Source: Mucilaginibacter sp. (GTDB lineage: Bacteria; Bacteroidota; Bacteroidia; Sphingobacteriales; Sphingobacteriaceae). From it: a stretch of DNA of 64,000 nucleotides. Under the pieces are notes generated by a model. It was given only the letters and a program-made list of their open reading frames with translations. It made no database searches and had not been told where the DNA came from. A program made the translations under genes and the position numbers. Below are positions 1 to 9,609 of the stretch, in pieces (within the stretch, counting starts at the first letter, position 1; every line of letters starts with the position of its first letter). Location of the stretch: NCBI RefSeq assembly GCF_025362475.1, contig NZ_JANYGH010000016.1, positions 91,685-155,684 of the forward strand, read 5' to 3'.

Positions 1-305
1 AGCTGAATACTGCTAATGCCTTTCTTATGCAATGTTAGGTATATCGCTACAAACCATTTGATAGTAGGTATTTTACTTGCTTCCATCATGGTGCCTGTTT
101 TAGCCGTGTAGATACGACGACAACACTTGCACTTATAACGAATGCCATCTTTGAATACATCAGCAGTGGTGCCATTACAGCCCTCGTGTGGGCATATCAT
201 CACGCCATCAGACCAACGGCGGGACGCTAAATATTCATGGCAAGATCTTTCAGTAGGGAATCTTAGTACAACATCAATGATGCTTTTAAACTCGGTAGAA
301 AACAT
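1..305 (-). mobile_element. IS1595-family transposase, 5' part (runs off left edge)
   Basis: Reading the minus strand from an ATG at 305-303 gives 101 uninterrupted residues up to the window edge. They begin MFSTEFKSIIDVVLRFPTE. A zinc-ribbon follows with CPHEGC (about residues 38-43) and CKCCRRIYTAKTGT (about 58-71), then SKIPTIKWFVAIYLTLHKKG and GISSIQ. This order (zinc-ribbon, TGT, W-hxAIYL, HKKGISS-Q) is the N-terminus of IS1595/ISXO2-like transposases, which carry out cut-and-paste or co-integrate transposition. The DDE catalytic part would lie beyond the left edge, so I cannot tell whether the element is intact. No terminal inverted repeat could be recognised between 306 and 593. Confidence 0.85.
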
Positions 306-593
306 GGTAGTAGGTGGTGGACGGTATAATATAAAGATAGATAATATTTCGCTGTTTTCAGCTCATCAGTCAGCACTCACATGCTGATACATTATCAAAC
401 AGGTAATACAATACCGGGCGCATCAAGCAAGCCGTTCTTTCGTATATCTGTTGTTCGATCCCGCTATTTGCGTTCACCCTGGTACTGCTCGCAGGTGCAT
501 CAATCAATTATCGTGATTAAGATAAGCGCTGTTCGCTTATTTCGTCCTCGCAGGACTCGTCAGTTAATCTAACAGTGATTTGGTTGGTTTAAC
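306..593. other. Intergenic region between transposase and RDD gene, with two small hairpins
   Basis: No convincing gene. Two adjacent inverted repeats are visible: ATAAGCG (522-528) / CGCTTAT (534-540) with a 5-nt loop, and GTCCT (544-548) / AGGAC (552-556). One insertion-sequence end should fall in this interval if the transposase at the left edge belongs to a complete element, but the exact boundary is not recognisable from one copy. Confidence 0.4.
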
Positions 594-1067
594 CTAATGG
601 GTTACGTTTGTATATAATTGCCTTAATTTACATAGCGCCTTGCCAATGCTTCCCTGAATTTTTGTTGATTCAAACGCACTATGGTAAAGCATAAACATTA
701 TTACACCTATCAACCTGGTTACCCAAATCTCGTTTTCATTATCTGAATTGATGTATATGGATGTAAGGCTCTCTAATACGCCAACTAAACCGCCTATTAT
801 GGCAGCCAGTAAAATCAATATTACGTAATCAATGATGTATGCCAGTAAGCGCCAGCCAAAATTAGCTACATTGCGTTTATCAGGTAAAAATATCCCTAAT
901 GATTTGAAATATTCTTCAAATTCGGGCATATCAATTGCGCTCTGCCAATCATCTGCCAAAGGCGAAAGTATAAGTTGATAGGCCTCAATTTCCATATCCA
1001 TTATTTCGATATGGGTATAGGGACCTTCTTTTTCACCCTGCTTTAATAAGTAGTATTCATTGATCAT
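594..1067 (-). CDS. GYF_2-RDD domain membrane protein, probably C-terminally shortened
   Basis: A 157-residue protein. Residues about 4-50 form a GYF_2-like domain (YYLLKQGEKEGPYTHIEI, with a later W). Residues about 70-145 are an RDD-type membrane domain: FGWRLLAYIIDYVILILL supplies the Arg-Asp pair of the family, a second membrane segment lies around 115-130, and GSIGKALCKLR is the usual post-TM2 motif. RDD proteins are small integral membrane proteins; some carry solutes or ions, but the substrate here is unknown. RDD domains normally continue for several tens of residues after the GK-LGL motif, whereas this one stops within 10 residues. Truncation by the neighbouring insertion sequence is a reasonable inference, not a proven one. 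Confidence 0.7.
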   Translation of the reverse strand: MINEYYLLKQGEKEGPYTHIEIMDMEIEAYQLILSPLADDWQSAIDMPEFEEYFKSLGIFLPDKRNVANFGWRLLAYIIDYVILILLAAIIGGLVGVLESLTSIYINSDNENEIWVTRLIGVIMFMLYHSAFESTKIQGSIGKALCKLRQLYTNVTH

Positions 1068-1130
1068 TAATCCGCCTGGTTAGGTTTTGGGAAATTAATG
1101 AAAATACAAATTAAAGGCAAGCTATAGGTA

Positions 1131-1757
1131 TTAATAATTTAAGGCGTACATAATAATATTTACGCCGAACTTGGTATTATCTTCGACCAGGAAACGTTTA
1201 TTCCTGAAATCGTAATCCCATTCACAGCCATAATCTTTACTGCTGTACAACACTGCAATACGACCATTAATTTCTATTGCTTTCAGGTAATCATGAACCA
1301 GGTCGTCGCCCCAGCCATTTAATTCAAAACTGGTGGTTGGCGGTCCTTTATCAAAGGAGAAAAAGGAATGATATATTTTATGGTTATTGGGAATCTTTTT
1401 AAGTGCCGTGGGGCCAAACAGCGATCCCATTTGCGCCTCGAATGATTTAGCAAACAACCCATCTATATCATGGTTGCAATCATCTACAAAAATAAAACCA
1501 CCGTTCTCGGCATATTTTTTAAAATTGGCCCGTTCCCGGGTGTCAAATTGTACCAGTTTATGCCCGCTCAAATAGCAAAATGGATATTGAAATATATCAT
1601 TGCTGCTTAAAGGGATTACCTTTTCCTGCTGTTCGATGGGTACGGTAGTATATTCCAGCAAAGAGTTAAGCAGGTTTGATGGCATGCGCTGATCGGTATC
1701 CCAATCGCCCGAATGGTAACTTAACCTGGTAAACGTAAATTTTCCGCTGAATGCCAT
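1131..1757 (-). CDS. DUF4159 domain-containing protein
   Basis: A 208-residue protein matching the DUF4159 pattern: FQYPFCYLSGHKLVQF (about 56-71), then ANFKKYAENGGFIFVDDCNHD (about 77-97), where the GGF-h-DDC block is the family hallmark. The fold resembles a class I glutamine-amidotransferase-like flavodoxin domain, but no catalytic Cys-His-Glu triad is evident. DUF4159 proteins usually travel with MoxR/DUF58/BatA genes, and here the gene lies divergently beside moxR. No signal peptide is visible with this start (MAFSGKFTF), although many relatives are secreted. Function is unknown; a role in the MoxR-BatA envelope system is inferred from context only. Confidence 0.8.
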   Translation of the reverse strand: MAFSGKFTFTRLSYHSGDWDTDQRMPSNLLNSLLEYTTVPIEQQEKVIPLSSNDIFQYPFCYLSGHKLVQFDTRERANFKKYAENGGFIFVDDCNHDIDGLFAKSFEAQMGSLFGPTALKKIPNNHKIYHSFFSFDKGPPTTSFELNGWGDDLVHDYLKAIEINGRIAVLYSSKDYGCEWDYDFRNKRFLVEDNTKFGVNIIMYALNY

Positions 1758-1914
1758 CTTGTTTAAAAAGCTTAAAAGTAGTACAATATTTTATGCTGAA
1801 ATCACTTTTGTTTGCTTAGCTTGTAAAGTTTTAGATACTTTATTTGATTTTTAATAAAAAATAATGGTAATTACTTAAAAGGGTAATATATTGTGACGGT
1901 ACTTTAAATACGTA

Positions 1915-2916
1915 TTGAATTTGGAACTGACCGAAATTAAGATAAAAGCTCTGCTTGCCAAGTTACCGCAGTTAAAAAGCGAAATACAAAAGGTAATTGT
2001 AGGGCAGGATGCCATATTGGACGAACTGCTCGTAGCATTTTTAGCCGGAGGGCATTGTTTATTAGAGGGTGTACCTGGCCTGGCCAAAACACTCATTGTA
2101 AAAACCATGTCGCAGGCGCTGCACTTAGCGTTTAGGCGCATTCAGTTTACGCCCGATCTGATGCCAACCGATATCATCGGTACAGAAATATTGGAGGAAG
2201 ATCACGCTACCGGCAAACGTTTCTTTAAATTTAACAAAGGCCCTTTATTTGCTAATATTATATTGGCAGATGAGATAAACCGTACTCCGCCAAAAACACA
2301 GGCTGCTTTGCTGGAAGCAATGCAGGAGTTTGAAGTAACGTATGGCGGGCAAACTTATCCGCTGGATAAGCCTTTTTTTATTCTTGCAACCCAAAACCCT
2401 ATTGAACAGGCCGGTACTTATCCCTTACCAGAAGCCCAGTTAGATCGTTTTTTATTGCTGATAAAAATTGGGTACCCAACCGAGCAGGAGGAATTTGAAG
2501 TATTGAACAGAACAACGGGTACAAAAAAAGCAGATGTTAAAGCAGTTATCACCGCCGAAGAAATTATACAGGCACAGGCCCTGGTTAGGCAGGTAACGAT
2601 AAGCGAAGATCTTGTAAAATATGTAAGCCAGATGATCCGTGCCACACGCCCAGATACTACAAGCGTAAACTATATAAAAGAATGGGTTCGTTGGGGAGCA
2701 GGCCCACGGGCGGGGCAGGCGCTGATATTAACCGCAAAGGCGCGTGCATTATTAAAAGGAAGATACGCGGTTTTAATGGAAGATATTCATGCTATGGCAC
2801 CGGCTGTTTTAAGGCACCGGATATTGATGAACTTTAAGGCCGAAGCAGAGGATATAACATCAGATAAAGTAACTGCGGAGTTGATAAGGGCGATAATCAG
2901 GCCGAAGGCGCTTTAA
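1915..2916 (+). CDS. moxR: MoxR-family AAA+ ATPase
   Basis: A 333-residue MoxR AAA_3 ATPase. Walker A is EGVPGLAKT (about 51-59), Walker B is IILADEIN (about 115-122), and the ATQNP sensor-1 and LDRF arginine-finger regions follow at about 159 and 177. The lid helical domain ends the protein near the typical family length. MoxR ATPases act as chaperone-like remodelers, usually paired with vWA/DUF58 proteins, and those genes follow downstream. The only in-frame start before the conserved N-terminus is TTG at 1915, because an in-frame TGA lies at 1894-1896; no clear Shine-Dalgarno is seen. It is the first gene of the co-directional series 1915-12586 and divergent from the DUF4159 gene. Confidence 0.93.
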   Translation: MNLELTEIKIKALLAKLPQLKSEIQKVIVGQDAILDELLVAFLAGGHCLLEGVPGLAKTLIVKTMSQALHLAFRRIQFTPDLMPTDIIGTEILEEDHATGKRFFKFNKGPLFANIILADEINRTPPKTQAALLEAMQEFEVTYGGQTYPLDKPFFILATQNPIEQAGTYPLPEAQLDRFLLLIKIGYPTEQEEFEVLNRTTGTKKADVKAVITAEEIIQAQALVRQVTISEDLVKYVSQMIRATRPDTTSVNYIKEWVRWGAGPRAGQALILTAKARALLKGRYAVLMEDIHAMAPAVLRHRILMNFKAEAEDITSDKVTAELIRAIIRPKAL

Positions 2917-2940
2917 GATGCGTTATTGCGAATTTTAAAG

Positions 2941-3122
2941 GTTTGTCATCCTGAGGAACGAAGGATCTATTCGCACACTGTACAGGGCGAAGAAGTATGG
3001 CGAATAACATTTTAAAAGCTTTGTCATCCTGAGGAACGAAGGATCTATTCGGAGACTGTACAGGGCGAAGCATCATGGCGAATAGCAGATCATTCACTAC
3101 GTTCAGGATGACAAAAGCTTTT
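2941..3122. repeat. REP-like palindromic intergenic repeat, two tandem copies
   Basis: Two direct copies begin with TTTGTCATCCTGAGGAACGA at 2942 and 3020, a period of 78 bp. The first 32 bp are identical and similarity continues through the ACTGTACAGGGCGAAG and TGGCGAATA segments. The second copy is closed by an inverted arm: AAAAGCTTTGTCATCCTGA (3014-3032) pairs with TCAGGATGACAAAAGCTTTT (3103-3122) with one bulged A, making a long cruciform or RNA hairpin. It fills most of the 306-bp gap between moxR and the DUF58 gene. I recall GTCATCCTGA-type elements as common intergenic repeats in Bacteroidota genomes. It may attenuate transcription into the rest of the operon. Confidence 0.85.
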
Positions 3123-3222
3123 TTAACACGTTCTGGATAAGGGCGACGCAATGACCTAAGCTTGATAATAATTAGTAAGACAAAATAAATCCAAAATCGA
3201 ACATCCCAAATCCGAAATCAAA

Positions 3223-4098
3223 ATGCTTGATCCGAAAGTATTAATGACCATTAAGGATTTGCCATTACTGGCGAAAACGGTTATTGATGGCTTTATGAAT
3301 GGGTTTAATAAAAGTAAAGTTAAAGGCCCCGGTCTGGAATTTAGCCAATATCGCAGTTACCAGCCTGGCGATGACCTGCGCTGGCTTGATTGGCGGATGT
3401 TTGCCCGGAGTGACAGGTATTACATCCGGGAATCAGAAATAGAAACCAGTATTTCTGTAAGATTCCTGGTAGATGCAAGTGCGTCCATGAATCATGATGA
3501 CAACGGGATTAAGAAGATAGATTATGCGCGTTTCCTTGTTGCATCATTAGCATGGTTATCAAATTTGCAGGGGGATTCTGTTGGCTTATACGTTTTTCGG
3601 GATGGCAGTTTATTTTCTTTGGCTTCCAAACCCGATCCGCAACACTTGCAACGTCTGTTATATCACTTGCAGGAGGTGAAGCCGGCAGGTACCTTTACGC
3701 AACCTGTACATTATAAAGAGTTGTTCGCGGGCGATGGCCGCAAAGAGTTACTGGTTTTTGTTACCGATATGTACCAGGCAGGGGATGAGATCAGTAGATT
3801 ATTGGATTCATTATCGGCGCTGAAACACGAAGTTGTAGTTTTTCACCTGATGGGGAAAAATGAGCTCGACTTTGATTTTAAAAGTTATTCAACACTGGAA
3901 GACCTTGAGACCGGGCAAACCGTAGAAGTAAACGCAGAGCAAGCTGCCCAATACAAAGAAAAGTTAAGTGCCCATTTAGAAAATATCAGGATGCAATTGT
4001 TAGGAAAGCATATTTATTACCGGATGATAAGCACAGCGCAACCCTTAGATGAAGCCCTGCGTGATTTTTTGGTTCAAAGGAATAAAAGCAAATTTTAA
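3223..4098 (+). CDS. DUF58 / vWA-like protein of the MoxR operon
   Basis: A 291-residue soluble protein. The DUF58 signature RSYQPGDDLRWLDWRMFARS (about 44-63) is followed by a von Willebrand A-type strand with a MIDAS-like DASAS (about 84-88). No signal peptide or membrane segment is seen. DUF58 proteins are the usual partner of MoxR ATPases, probably as the metal-binding adaptor that brings clients to MoxR. It is separated from moxR by the REP-like repeat and is followed 45 bp later by the BatA-like gene, consistent with one transcription unit. Confidence 0.9.
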   Translation: MLDPKVLMTIKDLPLLAKTVIDGFMNGFNKSKVKGPGLEFSQYRSYQPGDDLRWLDWRMFARSDRYYIRESEIETSISVRFLVDASASMNHDDNGIKKIDYARFLVASLAWLSNLQGDSVGLYVFRDGSLFSLASKPDPQHLQRLLYHLQEVKPAGTFTQPVHYKELFAGDGRKELLVFVTDMYQAGDEISRLLDSLSALKHEVVVFHLMGKNELDFDFKSYSTLEDLETGQTVEVNAEQAAQYKEKLSAHLENIRMQLLGKHIYYRMISTAQPLDEALRDFLVQRNKSKF

Positions 4099-4143
4099 AC
4101 CGTAAAACGGCTTTCAAACCCATCGCTACAAAATATTATACAA

Positions 4144-5664
4144 ATGCAGTTTTTAAATCCCATATGGTTGTTTGGTATTGCCGCGATAAGCATCCCGGTA
4201 ATTGTTCACCTGTGGAATATAAAACCCGGTAAAACTTTAAAAGTTGGAAGCATAGCACTTATAACCGCTGCTGCCCAAAAAAGCAGCCGCAGTTTTAAGC
4301 TGAATGATATTCCTCTGTTCCTGGTTCGATGTCTCTTGTTATCGATACTTGCTTTGCTGTTAGCGGCACCCATTTGGCGGCAATATCTTTCATCAGGCAA
4401 AACAAAAGGCTGGATACTTATTCCCAAAGAGAACATAAATGAAAGTTATGGTAAGTATAAAATATCTATTGATTCGTTAATCAAAGCTGGCTATGAGTTT
4501 CGTTATTTAAATAAAGGTTTTGAAAAAGTTAATTTAAATAAGATTCTCATTGATAAAGTTTTAAGAGATACATTTAAAGTAACAAACTACTGGAATTTAG
4601 TAGCTCACTTAAATAATCAACTGCCTGCCACTGTTCCTGTATATTTGTTTACGCCAAATCAGGTAAGATATTTTAACGGTAATAAACCATCTGTATCGCT
4701 CAACCTGCATTGGCAAACCTACACTCCGGCAGATTCATTAAGCACCTGGATTGAAAGCGTGTGGTTTACCAATGATAATGCAATTAAAGTTGTTAAAGGT
4801 AGCAGTAAGCCTTCGGGAACTTATTTTACAAATTACATGATTAAATCAGCGGGGGACCCCAACTCGCCTTTTATGGTGAATGTAAAAAAAGGTGATCCAC
4901 TTATAAGTTTAAAAAACAGCACGCAGCTTCCTGTTGCTATTGATACCTCCGTTTTAAGGATAGCAATTTATAGCGATAAGTATGATGCTGATGTTGCTTA
5001 CTTAAAATCGGCCCTGTTAGCAATAAGCAGTTTCACGCAGCGTAAAATTGTTATTAAACAATTTAATGACCCGGGAAAATTACCAATAGGGAATGACTGG
5101 CTTTTTTGGTTGTCAGAAAAGGCCATTGATAAGAGCAGTCTACAGAAAACTGCCCGCATATTAAGTTATGAGCCGGGCAAAGTAAGCAATACTGCATCCT
5201 GGATAAAAACAAATGATCCTATTGCATTGGCCGGCCAAAACGGAAAGCCTGCATTATATAAGCTGATAAAAAATGATGCTTTAAACAGGCAACCCATTTG
5301 GGTTGATGGATATGGCAACCCGGTTTTAAGTATGAATAAAAATGGGAGCGTAATGGCGTATCACTTTTATTCCCGCTTTAATCCTGCATGGAATGACATG
5401 GTTTGGGATGATAATTTTGCAAAGTTATTGATGAGGTTAGTTGTATATAACTCTGATTATAAAATATTTAATATAAACGATCGTAGGGTTTTAGATCGTC
5501 GGCAATTACTGCCAAATATTATTTGGTCTACCCAAAATTCCAGTTCAGAGAAGAAAAAGATACAAACAGATCTATCGCATTATTTCTGGCTAACATTAAT
5601 CTTGTTATTTTTAATTGAAAGATGGATGGCCCACAAAAACAAACTACTACCAGTAAATGGATAA
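4144..5664 (+). CDS. BatA-domain membrane protein
   Basis: A 506-residue protein starting with the BatA N-terminal double-membrane domain: MQFLNPIWLFGIAAISIPVI is the first membrane segment, the HLWNIKPGKTLKVGSI motif follows, then DIPLFLVRCLLLSILALLLAAP (second segment, about 56-80). A large periplasmic region of about 390 residues without a recognisable vWA MIDAS comes next, and one C-terminal membrane helix (YFWLTLILLFLIERW, about 478-496). The protein is therefore probably a structural or sensor component of the MoxR-Bat system in the inner membrane. It overlaps the next gene by 8 bp (5657-5664), which suggests translational coupling. Confidence 0.85.
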   Translation: MQFLNPIWLFGIAAISIPVIVHLWNIKPGKTLKVGSIALITAAAQKSSRSFKLNDIPLFLVRCLLLSILALLLAAPIWRQYLSSGKTKGWILIPKENINESYGKYKISIDSLIKAGYEFRYLNKGFEKVNLNKILIDKVLRDTFKVTNYWNLVAHLNNQLPATVPVYLFTPNQVRYFNGNKPSVSLNLHWQTYTPADSLSTWIESVWFTNDNAIKVVKGSSKPSGTYFTNYMIKSAGDPNSPFMVNVKKGDPLISLKNSTQLPVAIDTSVLRIAIYSDKYDADVAYLKSALLAISSFTQRKIVIKQFNDPGKLPIGNDWLFWLSEKAIDKSSLQKTARILSYEPGKVSNTASWIKTNDPIALAGQNGKPALYKLIKNDALNRQPIWVDGYGNPVLSMNKNGSVMAYHFYSRFNPAWNDMVWDDNFAKLLMRLVVYNSDYKIFNINDRRVLDRRQLLPNIIWSTQNSSSEKKKIQTDLSHYFWLTLILLFLIERWMAHKNKLLPVNG

Positions 5665-7783
5665 GCGCACAGGCCTATATAAAATTGGTGCAATTCGCAA
5701 ATGGTACATCGGCAGTCAGTTAATTGCTGATGTACTTTTTGCTGTTGCTTTTTCTGTCATCGTAAGCGCTCTGGTAACTGATGTATTTCGAGCTTCCGAA
5801 CTTTGGGTATTGCTTTTATTTGTTTTAAGCATGTTGATTCTGTTATTCGTGCGGAAATCGTGGATGGTAAAAGATGGAGTTATTTCTAACTTTCTTGATC
5901 AGCATTACCCGGAACTGGAAGAAAGCAGTAGCCTGGTCTTAAAATCGGGCGATGAGCTAAACCTGCTCGAAAGATTACAACTGGCAAAAGTGGAAGGTTA
6001 TTTGCAGCAAATACCGCAATCACATCCTTCATTTTTAAAGCGAATTAAACTGGCGTTACTTTTACTAATCGTTGCTTTAGGTATAAATTGGCTGGCAAGA
6101 AAGCACCATTCATTGGTTTCCATTGCTAATCACCTTGCCATATCTTCAGAAAAGTCCAAAGTTCCTGAAATTATATTGCCCGAAATCTCGGCCGTGAATG
6201 TAACTGTCAATCCACCGGCTTATACAGGTAAAACCAAACGTGAGCAGGATAAATTCACCTTAAATGTAGAAGATGGTGCAACCGTAACCTGGAAAATAAC
6301 TACCAATGTTGCTGTAAAGCAGGTTTTGCTACTATTCAATGATAAAGAAATAATTACTTTAAAAAGCTTAAGCACTGGAAAAATCCAATGGCAAGCCCAA
6401 AAGCAAATCACCAAACCAGGGTTTTACCAGGTAAATGTGGATGGTAAACTTTCTGATCTGTACCAGGTGCAGGTAATAACAGATCAGCCGCCGGTAATTC
6501 ATATTAAATCGCCAAAACAATACACCTACATAGATGCCGGAGAGGCCAGGAAGATAAGTATTGATGCCGCTATCAACGATGATTATGGTGTAGGCAATGC
6601 CCTTATTTTTGCCACTGTAGCTAAAGGCAGCGGTGAAGCGGTTAAGTTTAAAGAATATAAGCTTGATTTTTCTACGTCGTTCAGTGGTCATCAATCGCAG
6701 TATAATCTGCAAAAATTGGTCAACCTTCAAACATTGGATATGGAACCCGGCGATGAGCTTTATTTTTATATTCAGGCAACTGATACCCGTCAGCAGCAAA
6801 GCAGAACGGATGTTTATACGGTATCTATACAGGATACAGCGCAACTATTAAGTATGGATGGCATGCTGAGTGGGGTAAATCAAAAACCTGAGTTTTTCAG
6901 GAGTGAGCGGCAGATCATCCTCGATACAGAAAAGCTATTAAAAGACAAGGACAGTGTTAGCACACAGAAATTCAATAACAGGAGCAATGATCTTGGGGTT
7001 GACCAAAAATTACTTCGCCTGCGCTATGGTAAGTTTTTGGGAGAGGAATCTGAATCGGATATCAATCCGGCTGACGAAAAGAACGATCCTGTTGGCGATA
7101 TCAATAACTACGGAAACGCGGCTGTAATATTGGATAAATACACCGATAAGCACGATAATGCAGAGGACGCCCAGTTTTTTGATCCTGAATTGAAAAAACA
7201 GTTGAAAGCAACCCTAACCGAAATGTGGAAAGCTGAGTTACAATTGAGGCTGTACAAACCACAGGAAGCTTTGCCATTTGAATATAAAGCATTGCGCCTG
7301 CTAAAAGACCTTCAGCAAAAATCAAGAATGTATGTGGCCAAAACTTCCTACAATCCCCCGCCATTGAAATTGGAGAAACGCTTGAGCGGCGATTTGTCGA
7401 AAATTACTGAACCAGCATATAAACAGGATATTAAACCGGGAACAGATCAATTTGAAAATTTGAAAAAAGCAGTGGCAATATTGGAGCAGCTAAAAGTTAA
7501 ACCACAATTAAATGAATTAGATGAACATGTGTTGGCGCTTGCAAACCAACAAATTAGCTTAAAGGCGTCGGCTCAACCGGGCATTTATTTATCGGCATTA
7601 AGTGCCATGCGCAGGATATTATCAAAGCAGGCGAATGTTAAATTGTATGATATAGCATTAGTTGAAAGGGCAATTCAAAAAACCTTATCGCCACCTCAAA
7701 AAACGCCTGCATCCACTCAAAATTCTATAGATATGGGCTTATCGCAGGAATATTATAAAAACCTTAACCGTTTAAACCGATAG
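5657..7783 (+). CDS. DUF4175-like large membrane protein
   Basis: A 708-residue protein with three hydrophobic segments near the N-terminus (about 17-42, 50-67 and 126-145), then a long extracytoplasmic part. That part contains the NPPAYTGK motif (about 185) typical of DUF4175-family proteins and a series of beta-rich Ig-like stretches, followed by a charged, helix-rich C-terminal half. The function of DUF4175 is unknown. The family recurrently sits beside DUF58, BatA and MoxR genes, as here. It overlaps the upstream BatA gene and is separated from the next gene by 6 bp, so it is firmly within the operon. Confidence 0.7.
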   Translation: MDKRTGLYKIGAIRKWYIGSQLIADVLFAVAFSVIVSALVTDVFRASELWVLLLFVLSMLILLFVRKSWMVKDGVISNFLDQHYPELEESSSLVLKSGDELNLLERLQLAKVEGYLQQIPQSHPSFLKRIKLALLLLIVALGINWLARKHHSLVSIANHLAISSEKSKVPEIILPEISAVNVTVNPPAYTGKTKREQDKFTLNVEDGATVTWKITTNVAVKQVLLLFNDKEIITLKSLSTGKIQWQAQKQITKPGFYQVNVDGKLSDLYQVQVITDQPPVIHIKSPKQYTYIDAGEARKISIDAAINDDYGVGNALIFATVAKGSGEAVKFKEYKLDFSTSFSGHQSQYNLQKLVNLQTLDMEPGDELYFYIQATDTRQQQSRTDVYTVSIQDTAQLLSMDGMLSGVNQKPEFFRSERQIILDTEKLLKDKDSVSTQKFNNRSNDLGVDQKLLRLRYGKFLGEESESDINPADEKNDPVGDINNYGNAAVILDKYTDKHDNAEDAQFFDPELKKQLKATLTEMWKAELQLRLYKPQEALPFEYKALRLLKDLQQKSRMYVAKTSYNPPPLKLEKRLSGDLSKITEPAYKQDIKPGTDQFENLKKAVAILEQLKVKPQLNELDEHVLALANQQISLKASAQPGIYLSALSAMRRILSKQANVKLYDIALVERAIQKTLSPPQKTPASTQNSIDMGLSQEYYKNLNRLNR

Positions 7784-7789
7784 CTGCAA

Positions 7790-9580
7790 ATGAACTGGAA
7801 CACTGGCGTTATCATTACTTGCATTTTACTGGCGTTTTTTGTGGTATGGAAGGAATATGCACGCGGTAATAAAGCGCGTTTATTGCAGCGTATTATCGCG
7901 GTTGTTGCAGTAGTTGTTGCAATTGCCTGTATTGCCTTACCGATAACTTATCACGCTGATATTGCCAAACAGGATAATAGCGAAGCTGTGTTGTTAACAG
8001 AGGGATTAAACACGGATAGCTTGAACCTATATAGTGCAGAAAAGCTATTTACCCTAAACAAGGATATAAAAAACACTATCCATAAAGCGGTATTGTTAAA
8101 TAATGTAGATGATTTAGTAAATGATTTTAAAATAAGCCGGTTACGAATTTTAGGCAATGGTTTATACGCGGAAGATCTGCAGCAATTAAACCATTTACCT
8201 GTTATATTCAATTTAAATCAGGTGCCGGTTTATGATGGAATTACCACCATTAGCTGGAATGAAAAACTAAAGATTGGTGAAGAATTAAACATCCAGGGGA
8301 GCTTTAGAAATTCATCTGCAAAAAAAATAAAACTTATACTGAAGGGATTAAGTACTGGTTTGGACTCAATTAGCATAGGAACAGATACGTTGAGCTCATT
8401 TAACCTGAGTACTATACCTAAAAGCGCTGGAAATAACATATATCGTTTACTGGCTATTGCAGGAACGGATACTATTGAAAGGGAAACTATTCCCGTACAA
8501 ATAGAGCCGGTAAAACCTTTAAAAGTATTGATATTAACCGCATCGCCCGATTTTGAAATTAGGTTTCTAAAGAATTGGTTATCTGAAAAAGGCTATTCCA
8601 TTGCTGTTCGCTCCGCCATTAGCAAAGATAAATTCAACAAAGAGTTTATTAACATGCAGCAGTTTTCACTTGATCATCTTTCTGCTTCGTTGCTTGGCCA
8701 TTTTGATGTTTTAATTGGAGATTTAGCGGTGCTAAAAACGCTTAATGGGGCAGATGCCGCTGTATTACAGCAGGCGGTAACCCAAAAAGGTTTAGGTGTA
8801 GTTATTAGGGCCGATAGTACTCAACGTTCAAACTCATGGCTGCAACGCGATTTTCCTTCTGATAGGTTGGCGGGAAAAGATCCGTTACCTGTATCGCTTA
8901 TATCGCAAGGTAAAACAGTAAAGTTTGCCAAATTAAACGCGGGCATGGTGTACATTAGCAGTCAAAATAATACCCAATCATTGGTAAGCGATGAGCATGG
9001 GCGTATTTTAGCTGCCAGTATATTAGCAGGTGCCGGAAAGTTAGTATTTACGCCTTTAAATAATACCTTTAGCTGGGTGCTGAATGGCAATAAAAACGAC
9101 TATGCCAACTTATGGTCGTTATTGATCACTAAGGCTGCACGGGCTACACCGGTGGCCGAGCATTGGAGTATATTATCGGCCATACCATCGTTGTCAAATC
9201 CGGTTCAGCTACAATTGGAAACCGCTACAAATCCTTCATCAATAAAAATTGGCGAGGCTGACATAGCCCCGTTACAAAATAGCCTCATGCCTTTTGAATG
9301 GCGTGTTAGTTATAGGCCGCAGGTGTCCGGATGGCAGTCAGTAAAACAAGCTAACGGACTTTTAAACTGGTTTTATATATACAAAGATGACGACTGGAAA
9401 ATTATCCGCACATTGAGGAGGCTGGCAGATACGAAAGCCTACATTACTAAAAATGCAATTAGTTTAAATGTAACGAAACAGATACACGAAAAAATCACGA
9501 TTGCTGTAAGTAAAATATATTTTTATGTTTTGCTTTTGATAGCCTTTGTGTATTTGTGGGTCGAGGCTAAATTTTTGTAG
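7790..9580 (+). CDS. Large membrane protein with glutamine-amidotransferase-like domain, MoxR operon
   Basis: A 596-residue protein with two N-terminal membrane helices (about 5-20 and 34-54) and one at the C-terminus (IYFYVLLLIAFVYLWVEA). The middle holds a beta-rich segment and then KVLILTASPDFEIRFLKNWL (about 245), followed by HFDVLIGDLAVL, a pattern seen in class I GATase/flavodoxin-like domains of BatA-associated proteins. No amidotransferase Cys nucleophile is evident, so it is probably non-catalytic. The topology resembles the COG-type membrane proteins that complete MoxR-DUF58-BatA clusters. The call rests on context and topology; I do not recognise a named family with certainty. Confidence 0.6.
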   Translation: MNWNTGVIITCILLAFFVVWKEYARGNKARLLQRIIAVVAVVVAIACIALPITYHADIAKQDNSEAVLLTEGLNTDSLNLYSAEKLFTLNKDIKNTIHKAVLLNNVDDLVNDFKISRLRILGNGLYAEDLQQLNHLPVIFNLNQVPVYDGITTISWNEKLKIGEELNIQGSFRNSSAKKIKLILKGLSTGLDSISIGTDTLSSFNLSTIPKSAGNNIYRLLAIAGTDTIERETIPVQIEPVKPLKVLILTASPDFEIRFLKNWLSEKGYSIAVRSAISKDKFNKEFINMQQFSLDHLSASLLGHFDVLIGDLAVLKTLNGADAAVLQQAVTQKGLGVVIRADSTQRSNSWLQRDFPSDRLAGKDPLPVSLISQGKTVKFAKLNAGMVYISSQNNTQSLVSDEHGRILAASILAGAGKLVFTPLNNTFSWVLNGNKNDYANLWSLLITKAARATPVAEHWSILSAIPSLSNPVQLQLETATNPSSIKIGEADIAPLQNSLMPFEWRVSYRPQVSGWQSVKQANGLLNWFYIYKDDDWKIIRTLRRLADTKAYITKNAISLNVTKQIHEKITIAVSKIYFYVLLLIAFVYLWVEAKFL

Positions 9581-9609
9581 CTATTAAATACTAAAAGGAG
9601 GAATATACT

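Noticed and set aside
142..387. Plus-strand ORF at the left edge
   Set aside because: It lies antisense to the IS1595 transposase, whose minus-strand reading has recognisable family motifs.
2897..3151. Minus-strand ORF with an internal repeated peptide
   Set aside because: It is only the translation of the REP-like intergenic repeat; no start context or family.
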